From NCBI GenBank assembly GCA_026398895.1, contig JAPLRZ010000044.1, positions 1 through 64,000 on the forward strand: 64,000 nucleotides of DNA. Reading direction: 5' to 3'. Below the pieces are notes generated by a model that saw only the letters and a list, made by a program, of their open reading frames with translations, did not search any database and had not been told where the DNA came from. The translations under genes and the position numbers were made by a program. Numbering within the stretch: the stretch's first letter is position 1; each line of letters begins with the position of its first letter. Below, piece after piece: positions 19,082 to 27,229 of the stretch. The DNA is from Methylococcales bacterium. GTDB taxonomy: Bacteria > Pseudomonadota > Gammaproteobacteria > Methylococcales > Methylomonadaceae.

Positions 19082-19227
19082 TCTAAGCCTTGTCGAAGCA
19101 CATTCGCGCCATTATACACAGCAACTTTGTGCTAAAAACTTATAACCACAAAATGAGTTGCGAAATTAGCTAAAATATTCGATACTCAAAATTCATTTCT
19201 CCTTACTCACCCATAGGATAACTCACC

Positions 19228-19497
19228 ATGAAAAAAACTATTATTTTAGGCTTAGCGGTTGCTGTGATGACCGTCACTTCATTCACTGCCTTGGCAGACA
19301 GCAAATACCCCGCCGCCGATTTTGAACCGCAGGTTATTTATCTCGATAAAAGCGTTGCTACAACCCAATCACCCACACCGACAAATAGTCCATGCCCTGC
19401 CAACACCACGGCTCAAGCTACTGCCCAGCCAGTTGCTGATGAATTTGATCCTAAGTATCCTGCGGCAAATTTCCAGCCTAAAGTGATTTATCCTTAA
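19228..19497 (+). CDS. Small secreted protein with two copies of a KYPAA-type motif
   Basis: This 89-residue protein has a clear Sec signal peptide (MKKTIILGLAVAVMTVTSF, cleavage expected after TALA), so the mature protein is about 66 residues and periplasmic or secreted. The mature part has two copies of one motif, SKYPAADFEPQVIY (about 25-38) and PKYPAANFQPKVIY (about 75-88), joined by a Thr/Pro/Ala-rich linker with one Cys. AGGA lies 9 nt before the ATG. TTGCGA-17 bp-GATACT, starting near 19161, is a possible promoter. I do not recognise the family. The gene lies between two inverted copies of the same palindromic element, with no other gene on its strand nearby. Confidence 0.8.
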   Translation: MKKTIILGLAVAVMTVTSFTALADSKYPAADFEPQVIYLDKSVATTQSPTPTNSPCPANTTAQATAQPVADEFDPKYPAANFQPKVIYP

Positions 19498-19505
19498 TCG
19501 CTATA

Positions 19506-19660
19506 GCTAACGTACAATAAAATGATGCCGTTCGTGGTGAGTCCTTCGATACCTCAGGAGAGCCTTGTCGAACCACATTCACACCATTCGACAAGCTCAT
19601 GACAGGCTTCGACAGGCTCAGTGCGAACGGTTTTGTAATCATTTTATTGACTGTTAGCTA
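19506..19660 (-). repeat. Palindromic repeat element, copy 2 (inverted)
   Basis: This is the inverse of 18951-19081, about 155 bp. Read on the minus strand it shares an uninterrupted block of about 85 bp with copy 1 (from ATAAAATGATTACAAAACCG to GTGGTTCGACAAG), then carries an extra segment of about 25 bp around CCTGAGG. Its TIRs are GCTAACGTACAATAAAATGA and TCATTTTATTGACTGTTAGC. Together the two copies bracket the small secreted-protein gene. Confidence 0.85.
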
Positions 19661-19661
19661 T

Positions 19662-19749
19662 GGTAGGGGTTCATAGATGAATCACTACAAATTAAATTGA
19701 GCATGACTGGCAGTCATTACTATCGCTATAACAGCTTTAACCCACTAGC
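19662..19749. repeat. MITE-like element A, overlapping the 3' end of the diguanylate cyclase gene
   Basis: The right terminus TAACAGCTTTAACCCACTA matches the terminal repeat of elements at 39150, 45332 and 60201. The left terminus GGTAGGGGTTCA is diverged. A short palindrome ATGACTGGCAGTCAT (19702-19716) is inside. The right end runs 24 bp into the adjacent coding sequence, so the last codons of that gene (reading ASGLKLL, stop) derive from the element. Confidence 0.7.
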
Positions 19750-22700
19750 AGAAAAATGAGAAAAACAACCTCGTCCATTATCTTTGGCTTGATAAAGCGC
19801 GGTGTCTGCATGATCCATGAGTTTTTCAGATGTGCTGCCATGTTGTGGATAAATGCTAATGCCAATACTCGCGCCAATTTGTACGCATTCAGTTTCAGAT
19901 AATTGAAACGGCACGGTTAAATCGGCTATTACTTTTAACGCCACTGTTTCAGCAGCTTCGGGGATTTTCAGGTTTTCTAACACGAGGACAAATTCATCAC
20001 CGCCTAAACGTGCCACCATATCACTAGCGCGTAAACAGCCAGTAATTCTTTGGGCAACTTGTTTGAGTAACTCATCGCCAGCGGCGTGTCCTAGCTTATC
20101 ATTCACTGCTTTGAATTTATCCAAATCCATCATGAATACCGCGAATTGGCTATTCGCCCGCTGATTAAGCGCGATTGAATATTCCAATCTGTCCAACAAT
20201 TTCCGCCGATTGGGTAGACCTGTGAGCGGGTCAAAAAAAGCTAATTGTTGAATTTCCTCTTCGGCGGCTTTACGCTCGGTAATATCGGTCAGCGTTGCGA
20301 CATAATGGGTAATCACGTCATCGTTATTTGACTTCACTACTGTAATGGTTAGCCATTCGGGATATATTTCGCCATTTTTACGCCGACTCCATAGCTCACC
20401 TTGCCACGCCCCCTTGTCCTTAATACTTTGCCAGAGTGCTACATAAAATGCTTTATCCTGTTTTCCTGATTTCAATAAACGCGGATTTTTTCCAATGACT
20501 TCAGCTTCGCTATAGCCTGTTATTTGCGTAAAAGCATGATTAACTTTAATAATTACATTATTGGCATCGGTGATTAACATACCTTCTTGTGCTTCAAATA
20601 CCGTGGCAGCAATGCGTAATTGCACCTCTGCCAGTGTACGATCAGTAATATCATGAACAATACTAAATAATAGCGGATGACCGCTATTTTCAATCGGCGT
20701 TGAATGAACTTCCACGGCGCGGATTTCACCTGAGGCTAGGCGATGACGAAAATTAAAATGGGTGAGTGTCTCTTGCAAAGCCAGTCGTTTTTCTTCAGCG
20801 ATGGTCAAAGGTGATAGGGTGTTAATGTCACTAATATTCATGCAAATTAATTGCGCAACCGTATAGCCGTAATAATCAGCCGCCGCCTTGTTAGCATCCT
20901 CAATTCGCCCAGATTGAGGTTCAATGAGCATCATCACTGAGGAGTTATGCTCAAAAAAGTGCCGAAAGCGTTGCTCACTGGCGCGTAATTTCTCCGTTGC
21001 TAGACTTTTTTCAATGGCAATGCTGACAAAATTTGCCGATTGCTCGATGAGCTGAATGTCATCATCGCTGGGTGTATGATTGCTAGGGTGATAAATAGCA
21101 AAAGTACCTAGCACTTGCGCTGAAGCTGAACGAATAGGTTGCGACCAGCACGCGCCCAAGCCAGCACGCGCTGCTAAGTCTTTATAAGGAGTCCAGTAAG
21201 GATGCGTCTGTATATCTTCAACGATGACGCGCTCATTAATAAACGCGGCTGTTCCACAAGAACCTACTCCTACGCCAATCTCAACACCATTAATGGCGTT
21301 ATTATAAAAATCAGGCAGACTAGGTGCTGCACCATTTAAAAGATGCTTGCCCTCGTTATCGAGTAATAAAATACTACACATCATCTCAGAATTGAGCTGC
21401 TCCACACCCAGAACAATAGTTTCAAAAATCCGCGCTAGTGGTTCGTTGCCTGCTAGTAGTTCCAGTGTGACATTGCGAAATTGATTGTGTTTTTCAGCTC
21501 GTTTTCGCTCTGTGATGTCGGTATGTGTACCAATCATGCGTAGGGGTTTACCCTCTTCGCTATGACTGACGATCATGCCACGCCCAAGAATCCATTTATA
21601 ACTTTCATCCTTGCAGCGCAAGCGATATTCAACGATATAAATTTTCGTCTTGCCTTGCAAATAAGCCTGCATTGTTTCTGTAACATAGGCTTTATCGTCT
21701 GGATGAATACGCGTTACCCATTCATTATTCGATGGCAGAATGTCATTTTCGCTATAGCCCAGCATCTCTTTCCAGAGTTTGGAATACAAAACTTCATTGG
21801 TTTGAATGTCCCAATCCCATACACCATCGCCTGAGCCTTCGATGGCAAATTTCCAACGAAATTCACTATCACGCAACGCTTCTTCAGCTTGTTTGCGTGC
21901 AGTAATATCGAGTTTTACCCCGACATAATGAGTTATAACACCCGATAAATCCTTTACGGGTGCAATATGTACATCTTCCCAATAAAAATGCCCATCTTTG
22001 TGGCGATTAATGAATTCTCCCTGCCAAACTTTACCGTGCGCGAGACCGTCCCATAACTGCTTATAAACTGCCTTTGGCGTTAAACCCGATTGCAGTAAGC
22101 GTGGATTTTGTCCTATTGCCTCTTCAGCACTGTAGCCTGTGACCTCGGTAAATTTAGGATTTACATAAAGCAAATCACCCTTTAAATCAGAAATCATTAT
22201 TGAAGTAGGACTTTGTTCAATCGCGACCGACAAAATACGCAAACGCTCTTCTGTGCGTTTACGCTCGGTGATTTCTTGGCTAAACGCTAACTGAACACGG
22301 TCACCATTTTCCAATTTGAGGGGAACAGCATGAGTCGCCATCCAGTGTTTTACCCCTTTCAAGTCGAAAACTTCAAATTCCATAGTGCCAGATTTTCCGT
22401 CACAGATGTCCTCATTAAACGCTTGAAAGGTGGCACGGTATTCAGGAGCGATGATTGAATAGATGGAGCTATTGCATACCTCATCCTCAGAGCCAGCTTC
22501 TATTATTGCAAGCCCTGCTGGATTCATTGATAGCAGTGTTCCGTCACGCGCTACCAATTTCACACATTCAGGAGCTGCTTCAAGAATCGCTCGCAAGTGG
22601 CGTTCTCTTTGGGAAAGTTGTTTTGTAGCCTGCTTGCGTTCAATATGATGACGATAAAAAATCAGCAACAGAATGAACAGAAACACAATAATAATGCGCG

Positions 22701-24390
22701 TGAGATATTTTATGACTAAGGGCAGTAATTGCTTTTCTTCATAAACACCAAACCATTTTTCATGCAATTTATCGTAAGTGCCATTGGCTTTGACAATTGC
22801 CAATCCTTCGTTGATTTTAGCTAATAATTCAGTATCACCTTTATGCACCGCAAAGGAAAGTTTTAGCGATAGATTAAGGTCTATCGGTAGCGTTTTAATG
22901 TTGCTGATGTTCAATTTTTCCAGCGTTTGCTTGCCTACAATATTACTCACCAGCATTGCATCATAGTGACCATCGGCTAATAACCGTAAACCCGCTTCGA
23001 CGCTATCAACCGCTAGTGTTTGTTTGTCCAAGCCTTTTTCTTGTAGGTATTCCAGTGCAAAATCACCCTCGACGACAATAAACCGCTTATTGTTGAAATC
23101 AGTTTCCGAGTGAATAGACTTTTCATCGTCACGCACAAAAATAGCCTCATTAACAATGACGTGCGGCACAGTGAAATCAGCAAACTGGCGGCGTTCATCA
23201 GAGAGTGCCAAATTAATCAGCACGTCGATTTTCTCCGCTTTAAACTCTTCTAACACGTCATGAAACGGCAACACCCGAATCGTTGAGTTTAAATGTGCCT
23301 CTGCTGCCACCGCCCTCCATAATTCCACGGTAAAACCATCAGCCGTGGCATCGGTTTTCCCTAAGGCAAAGGGCGGATAATCTTGCTCGCTACCAACAAT
23401 GAGCAGTTTATCACTATGATCAAAGGGGTTGATGAATTGAGCTAACCTTCTTTCAGACAACGGCTTAGACAATTTGAGTTGCGCATACACATCTGCGACT
23501 TTGCGCATCCTCTCTGCATTTATCTGCCCCAGAGGTATAACATCGGGCAGAATCAATTTGCGCGTAACCTCTGCTTCAAAGTGCAAATGCGCAAGACTAA
23601 GTCTACTGTGATAGCTTTTATGAATTAATTGGATTAATTCTTCAGGGTGGTCTAGTGCGTATTGCCAGCCTTTTAAGGATGCACGGCGAAATTTTTCTGC
23701 TCGCCCCTGATGTTGGGTTAATTCATGCTGACTGGTGAATAACAGATCACCATAAAAATCAATGCCATAATTTTGCGGATTGATGATATTAATGTTAACT
23801 TTTTTTTGCTGAAAATAAAAAATTGCGTCCGATAAATACCCCGACATGACATCAATTTTACCGTCAATCAAATCATCATTTCTGAAACTCTGCTTAACGG
23901 TAGTATAGTTTTTTTCGGTTAAATGCGCTTCCGTTAGCATCGCTTGCAAGACGGAATCATCCACGCCCATTGAATCAAACATAATCCGTTTGCCTGACAT
24001 TTCATAAGGGCTAATAATGCCAGAACTTTGTTTAGCAATAAAAACCAAGGGGTTATGTTGAAAAATTGCGGCTAACGCGACAATCGGTTCACCGCGTGCA
24101 TAATAAGACAGAATGCCAGAATCACCGACTCCAAAATCCTTATCACCTGAGACCACTTGTTCAATGAAATTTTTATCGAGTGAACGCTCGAAAATGGTGA
24201 CATCCAGCCCTTCTGCGGCGTAATAGCCTTGTTCTTTTGCTGCGTAATAGCCTGCAAATTGAAATTGGTGTAGCCATTTTAATTGCAAGCTTACTTTTTC
24301 TAAGGGCGGTGAGTTTTGTTGGGGCGCGGGAAAAGCAATGCTTGAGTTGAGCAAGAACAGACAAACCAGAAGATGTAGACTTGTTTTCAT
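19726..24390 (-). CDS. Diguanylate cyclase with two periplasmic-binding domains, five PAS and one GAF
   Basis: This 1554-residue membrane receptor should make cyclic di-GMP. The start is the ATG at 24390 because a signal peptide follows it directly. Domain order: NMT1/THI5-like binding domain (about 35-320, LKWLHQFQFAGYYAAKEQGY); SBP_bac_3 domain (330-560, GSEQDYPPFALG); one membrane helix (about 570-590); then PAS, PAS, PAS, GAF (about 985-1140), PAS, PAS in the cytoplasm; and a C-terminal GGDEF domain (FDPLTGLPNRRKL, LGGDEF). RASD lies exactly five residues before GGDEF, the product-binding inhibitory I-site. No EAL domain is seen. The twin sensors resemble thiamine-precursor and amino-acid binding folds; the ligands are unknown. 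The last seven residues and the stop come from an inserted repeat element. Confidence 0.93.
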   Translation of the reverse strand: MKTSLHLLVCLFLLNSSIAFPAPQQNSPPLEKVSLQLKWLHQFQFAGYYAAKEQGYYAAEGLDVTIFERSLDKNFIEQVVSGDKDFGVGDSGILSYYARGEPIVALAAIFQHNPLVFIAKQSSGIISPYEMSGKRIMFDSMGVDDSVLQAMLTEAHLTEKNYTTVKQSFRNDDLIDGKIDVMSGYLSDAIFYFQQKKVNINIINPQNYGIDFYGDLLFTSQHELTQHQGRAEKFRRASLKGWQYALDHPEELIQLIHKSYHSRLSLAHLHFEAEVTRKLILPDVIPLGQINAERMRKVADVYAQLKLSKPLSERRLAQFINPFDHSDKLLIVGSEQDYPPFALGKTDATADGFTVELWRAVAAEAHLNSTIRVLPFHDVLEEFKAEKIDVLINLALSDERRQFADFTVPHVIVNEAIFVRDDEKSIHSETDFNNKRFIVVEGDFALEYLQEKGLDKQTLAVDSVEAGLRLLADGHYDAMLVSNIVGKQTLEKLNISNIKTLPIDLNLSLKLSFAVHKGDTELLAKINEGLAIVKANGTYDKLHEKWFGVYEEKQLLPLVIKYLTRIIIVFLFILLLIFYRHHIERKQATKQLSQRERHLRAILEAAPECVKLVARDGTLLSMNPAGLAIIEAGSEDEVCNSSIYSIIAPEYRATFQAFNEDICDGKSGTMEFEVFDLKGVKHWMATHAVPLKLENGDRVQLAFSQEITERKRTEERLRILSVAIEQSPTSIMISDLKGDLLYVNPKFTEVTGYSAEEAIGQNPRLLQSGLTPKAVYKQLWDGLAHGKVWQGEFINRHKDGHFYWEDVHIAPVKDLSGVITHYVGVKLDITARKQAEEALRDSEFRWKFAIEGSGDGVWDWDIQTNEVLYSKLWKEMLGYSENDILPSNNEWVTRIHPDDKAYVTETMQAYLQGKTKIYIVEYRLRCKDESYKWILGRGMIVSHSEEGKPLRMIGTHTDITERKRAEKHNQFRNVTLELLAGNEPLARIFETIVLGVEQLNSEMMCSILLLDNEGKHLLNGAAPSLPDFYNNAINGVEIGVGVGSCGTAAFINERVIVEDIQTHPYWTPYKDLAARAGLGACWSQPIRSASAQVLGTFAIYHPSNHTPSDDDIQLIEQSANFVSIAIEKSLATEKLRASEQRFRHFFEHNSSVMMLIEPQSGRIEDANKAAADYYGYTVAQLICMNISDINTLSPLTIAEEKRLALQETLTHFNFRHRLASGEIRAVEVHSTPIENSGHPLLFSIVHDITDRTLAEVQLRIAATVFEAQEGMLITDANNVIIKVNHAFTQITGYSEAEVIGKNPRLLKSGKQDKAFYVALWQSIKDKGAWQGELWSRRKNGEIYPEWLTITVVKSNNDDVITHYVATLTDITERKAAEEEIQQLAFFDPLTGLPNRRKLLDRLEYSIALNQRANSQFAVFMMDLDKFKAVNDKLGHAAGDELLKQVAQRITGCLRASDMVARLGGDEFVLVLENLKIPEAAETVALKVIADLTVPFQLSETECVQIGASIGISIYPQHGSTSEKLMDHADTALYQAKDNGRGCFSHFSASGLKLL

Positions 24391-24439
24391 ATTCTCTGAA
24401 GGATTTATGCAATAGCTCGTCATAGGTTTATTGACTATT

Positions 24440-24578
24440 GAGACTGTGAAAGTATTGATGTGGGAGAGGCTTTAGCCTCGCAGTCGAGGCTAAAGCCTCT
24501 CCCACATTATATAAAAACAATCACTTATAAAATTCAAAAATGTTTTGTGAGTTATTTTCATAATACTTTCACAGTCTC
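24440..24578. repeat. Nested palindromic (MITE-like) element
   Basis: Outer arms GAGACTGTGAAAGTATT (24440-24456) and AATACTTTCACAGTCTC (24562-24578) are perfect inverted repeats. Inside, a 23-bp perfect palindrome arm starting ATGTGGGAGAGGCTTTAG (24458-24480) pairs with CTAAAGCCTCTCCCACAT (ending 24507) around a 4-nt loop. It fills most of the gap upstream of the diguanylate cyclase gene. No gene is seen in 24391-24700. Confidence 0.85.
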
Positions 24579-24700
24579 CATTCCTATTGCAGTAGCGCGT
24601 GGGTAAGAATGAGCCTAAAGATAAATTCTAACACATAATGCTGAGGTCATGCTTTGCCTGACTATAGCAAGCAAAGCTTACACTCAAAATTCCTAGTTTA

Positions 24701-25393
24701 CTAAGAACACTTACTCTCACCACAGTTAAGGCAGGTCATACAACCATCCATCAATACCAAGGCTTTAGTTTGGCATTTGTTGCACAACAGAGCTTTAGCA
24801 GGAAAGCTGCCTTCTTCATCCAAGGTTGAGCTATCGCTGTGTAACGCGTCAAATTCCTTGCGTTTAGCATCTAAGAATTTTTTTTGGTGTTCATCCATTT
24901 CAACAGGTTTAATCATCCCGATTTCTTTTAAATGCGCTTCAATGGCGTAACCAATTTCTGCCACTAATGAAGGCATGAATACGCCGCCTTTTTTAAAATA
25001 ACCCCCTTGTGGATCAAAGACCGCTTTTAATTCGTCCACTAAAAAACACGCATCGCCACCTTTACGAAATACCGCTGAAATAACCCGCGTCAATGCTAAT
25101 ACCCATTGAAAATGCTCCATGTTTTTAGAATTAATAAACACTTCATAAGGACGGCGTTCTTGATATTCGGTATTCGGGTTCAAAATCATATCGTTGATGG
25201 TGATATAAAGCGCGTGTTCGTATTGCGGAGTTTTAATTTTATAAGTAGACCCCATCAAAATCTCAGGACGTTCCAAGTTTTCGTGCATACTTTCTACATC
25301 GATTTTTGACACGCTAATGTCAGCAGATTCGATAGGCGTTTCATTACTAATCACTTTATAAGAGACGATTTTTTTTGCGATTTTATAAACCAT
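24701..25393 (-). CDS. nrdJb: NrdJb, small subunit of split class II ribonucleotide reductase
   Basis: This 230-residue protein matches the C-terminal part of B12-dependent ribonucleotide reductase that exists as a separate subunit (NrdJb) in Pseudomonas. Conserved blocks are GSTYKIKTPQYEHALYITIN, VFINSKNMEHFQWVLALTR, ISAVFRKGGDACFLVDELK and FDPQGGYFKKGGVFMPSLV. Four cysteines in CNKC...CMTCLNC at the end could bind zinc or carry the redox cysteines that re-reduce the active site. The catalytic partner NrdJa, usually adjacent, is absent; the next gene upstream is divergent. The partner must lie elsewhere for this to work. Confidence 0.85.
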   Translation of the reverse strand: MVYKIAKKIVSYKVISNETPIESADISVSKIDVESMHENLERPEILMGSTYKIKTPQYEHALYITINDMILNPNTEYQERRPYEVFINSKNMEHFQWVLALTRVISAVFRKGGDACFLVDELKAVFDPQGGYFKKGGVFMPSLVAEIGYAIEAHLKEIGMIKPVEMDEHQKKFLDAKRKEFDALHSDSSTLDEEGSFPAKALLCNKCQTKALVLMDGCMTCLNCGESKCS

Positions 25394-25480
25394 TTTTTAT
25401 GCCTGAATGCTGTTGTATAAAAAAGACATTTAAAATCAATGTCTTATATATTTTATTATTAAGAATGGGTAATGAAAAAC

Positions 25481-25513
25481 TAAGATTGATAGTATAATAC
25501 AATCAATGACTTA
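25481..25513. promoter_or_regulatory. Inverted repeat centred on a TATAAT box
   Basis: TAAGATTGAT and ATCAATGACTTA form imperfect inverted arms around AGTATAATAC, so a perfect -10-like TATAAT (25493-25498) sits in the centre. It lies in the 302-bp divergent gap between nrdJb and the GNAT gene. It could be a repressor-controlled promoter for either gene, but no convincing -35 is seen. A second small hairpin (AAGACATT/AATGTCTT, 25423-25445) is nearer nrdJb. No gene is seen in the gap. Confidence 0.3.
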
Positions 25514-25695
25514 GGAATGAAAGAATTTGTAACTTATTGATTATTATATTTTGTATTTTTTGAGTTTTAATGGATGCAGTTGATTGGTTAGCAGATACGC
25601 GCAGTTCGATTGCTGGCGTTTTTTGCTGCATAAACTACGAAAACAGCAGCAACTCCAGTAAAATAACACGACTTTAACTTTTTCAGTGTATTCCC

Positions 25696-26295
25696 ATGAC
25701 TAAAAATATTCGCATTGAACGCTGGAGCGGCGCGGCTCTTGAGCAATTTATTCCCGATCTTGCTCGGCTTAGAATTGAAGTCTTTCGTGATTTTCCTTAT
25801 TTATACGATGGCGATTACGATTATGAAAAAAAATATCTGCAAACTCATATTGATTGCCCTGATAGTGTCATTGTTTTAGCATTTGATGGCGATCAAGTGG
25901 TCGGGGCTTCAACGGCTATGCCTATGCGTCACGAAACTGAGGAAATGAAACGACCCTTTCTGGAACACGGCTATGATTTGAATGATGTTTTTTATTGCAG
26001 TGAATCAGTATTGAATAAAAATTATCGTGGCTTAGGCTTAGGAGTCAAGTTTTTTGAGCAACGCGAGGCTCATGCAGCTGATCTAGGTGGTTTTAAAATT
26101 ATTACTTTTTGTTGTGTAGAACGCCCTGTTAATCATCCGCGCCGTCCCGCGAATTATGTACCATTGGATGCGTTTTGGACGAAACGCGGTTATGTTAAAC
26201 ATCCTGAGCTGAAAACTAGCTACACTTGGAAAGACTTAGATGAGTGCGAAGAGACTCCTAAACCGATGACTTTCTGGTTAAAACATGAACGTTAA
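25696..26295 (+). CDS. GNAT family N-acetyltransferase
   Basis: This 199-residue GNAT protein should transfer an acetyl group from acetyl-CoA to an amine. IRIERWSGAALEQFIPDLAR opens the domain, VIVLAFDGDQVVGASTAMPM is the central strand pair, and NYRGLGLGVKFFEQREAHA (about 114-132) contains the R/Q-x-x-G-x-G/A acetyl-CoA loop. The last 11 nt overlap the nitrilase gene. In other bacteria the same two domains occur fused in one polypeptide, so the pair likely acts on one pathway. The substrate is unknown. Confidence 0.88.
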   Translation: MTKNIRIERWSGAALEQFIPDLARLRIEVFRDFPYLYDGDYDYEKKYLQTHIDCPDSVIVLAFDGDQVVGASTAMPMRHETEEMKRPFLEHGYDLNDVFYCSESVLNKNYRGLGLGVKFFEQREAHAADLGGFKIITFCCVERPVNHPRRPANYVPLDAFWTKRGYVKHPELKTSYTWKDLDECEETPKPMTFWLKHER

Positions 26296-27148
26296 AATTG
26301 CAGCGGCGCAATATAACATCAGTTTTTTGGAAACGTGGCAGGATTACCAAGATAAAATCACTGTTTGGGTCTCTGAAGCGGCACTGCAAGAAGCCAAAAT
26401 TTTAGTATTTCCTGAGTATGCCAGCATGGAACTGGCTTCTTTGTTTGAAGAAGAGGTTTATTCCTCATTAAGCAAACAACTCGATGCTATGCAAACCCTG
26501 CATGATGATTACCTCGATTTGTTTCAATCCTTGGCTAAACAATATCAATGCTATATTCAAGCAGGGACATTTCCTGTACGCACCGAATCTGGAGCGTATC
26601 GCAACCGTGCTTATTTGTTTATGCCAGACGGTCATTTTGATTATCAAGATAAGTTGATGATGACGCGTTTTGAAAATGAACAATGGCTAATTCAAGGCGG
26701 TACGGAAATAAAGTGTTTTGCCACCGAGTATGGAAAGATTGGGATTAACGTTTGTTATGACAGTGAGTTTCCATTGCTGGCAAGACAACAAATTGAGGCA
26801 GGCTGTGTGCTAATTTTAGTACCTACTTGTACTGACACTATGGCGGGTTACAATCGGGTTAAAATTGGCTGTCAGGCAAGGGCTTTAGAAAATCAATGCT
26901 ATGTGGTGCAATCTTCTCTCGTTGGCGATGCGCCGTGGTCGGAAGCAGTCGATGTCAATGTGGGTGTCTCCGCTATTTATACACCAGTTGATCGTGGTTT
27001 TCCTGACGATGGTATTCTCGCTATGGGGGCATTCAACGCTGTACAATGGGTAATTGCCGAAATTTGCTTGGATACTATCGACACTGTCAGACAGCAAGGG
27101 CAAGTGTTTAATTATCGTGATTGGTCGTTACAAACTCGTTTTCGCTAA
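26285..27148 (+). CDS. Carbon-nitrogen hydrolase (nitrilase superfamily)
   Basis: This 287-residue amidase-like enzyme of the nitrilase/omega-amidase superfamily has its catalytic triad complete: Glu in LVFPEYASM (about 47), Lys in YQDKLMMTRFE (about 119) and Cys in GINVCYDSEFP (about 158). CQARALENQCYVV is also a family block. The family hydrolyses C-N bonds of amides, ureas or carbamoyl compounds. It is translationally coupled with the preceding acetyltransferase. The substrate is not predictable. Confidence 0.92.
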   Translation: MNVKIAAAQYNISFLETWQDYQDKITVWVSEAALQEAKILVFPEYASMELASLFEEEVYSSLSKQLDAMQTLHDDYLDLFQSLAKQYQCYIQAGTFPVRTESGAYRNRAYLFMPDGHFDYQDKLMMTRFENEQWLIQGGTEIKCFATEYGKIGINVCYDSEFPLLARQQIEAGCVLILVPTCTDTMAGYNRVKIGCQARALENQCYVVQSSLVGDAPWSEAVDVNVGVSAIYTPVDRGFPDDGILAMGAFNAVQWVIAEICLDTIDTVRQQGQVFNYRDWSLQTRFR

Positions 27149-27164
27149 CAAAGCTACACAAACG

Positions 27165-27195
27165 ATGACTATGCCTGCCGATTAAGCATAGTCAT
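27165..27195. terminator. Hairpin between convergent genes
   Basis: ATGACTATGC (27165-27174) and GCATAGTCAT (27186-27195) are perfect 10-bp arms around an 11-nt loop, in the 81-bp gap between the convergent nitrilase and rpoS ends. No T-run follows on either strand. It may act only as an mRNA 3' end stabiliser or a Rho-assisted stop. Confidence 0.4.
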
Positions 27196-27229
27196 TCGTC
27201 GATAGCGTTCTTGTTCAATGCCCATTCCT

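Noticed and set aside
25394-25695. Cobalamin riboswitch upstream of nrdJb
   Set aside because: B12-dependent reductase genes can carry one, but none of the conserved riboswitch blocks were visible in the 302-bp gap.
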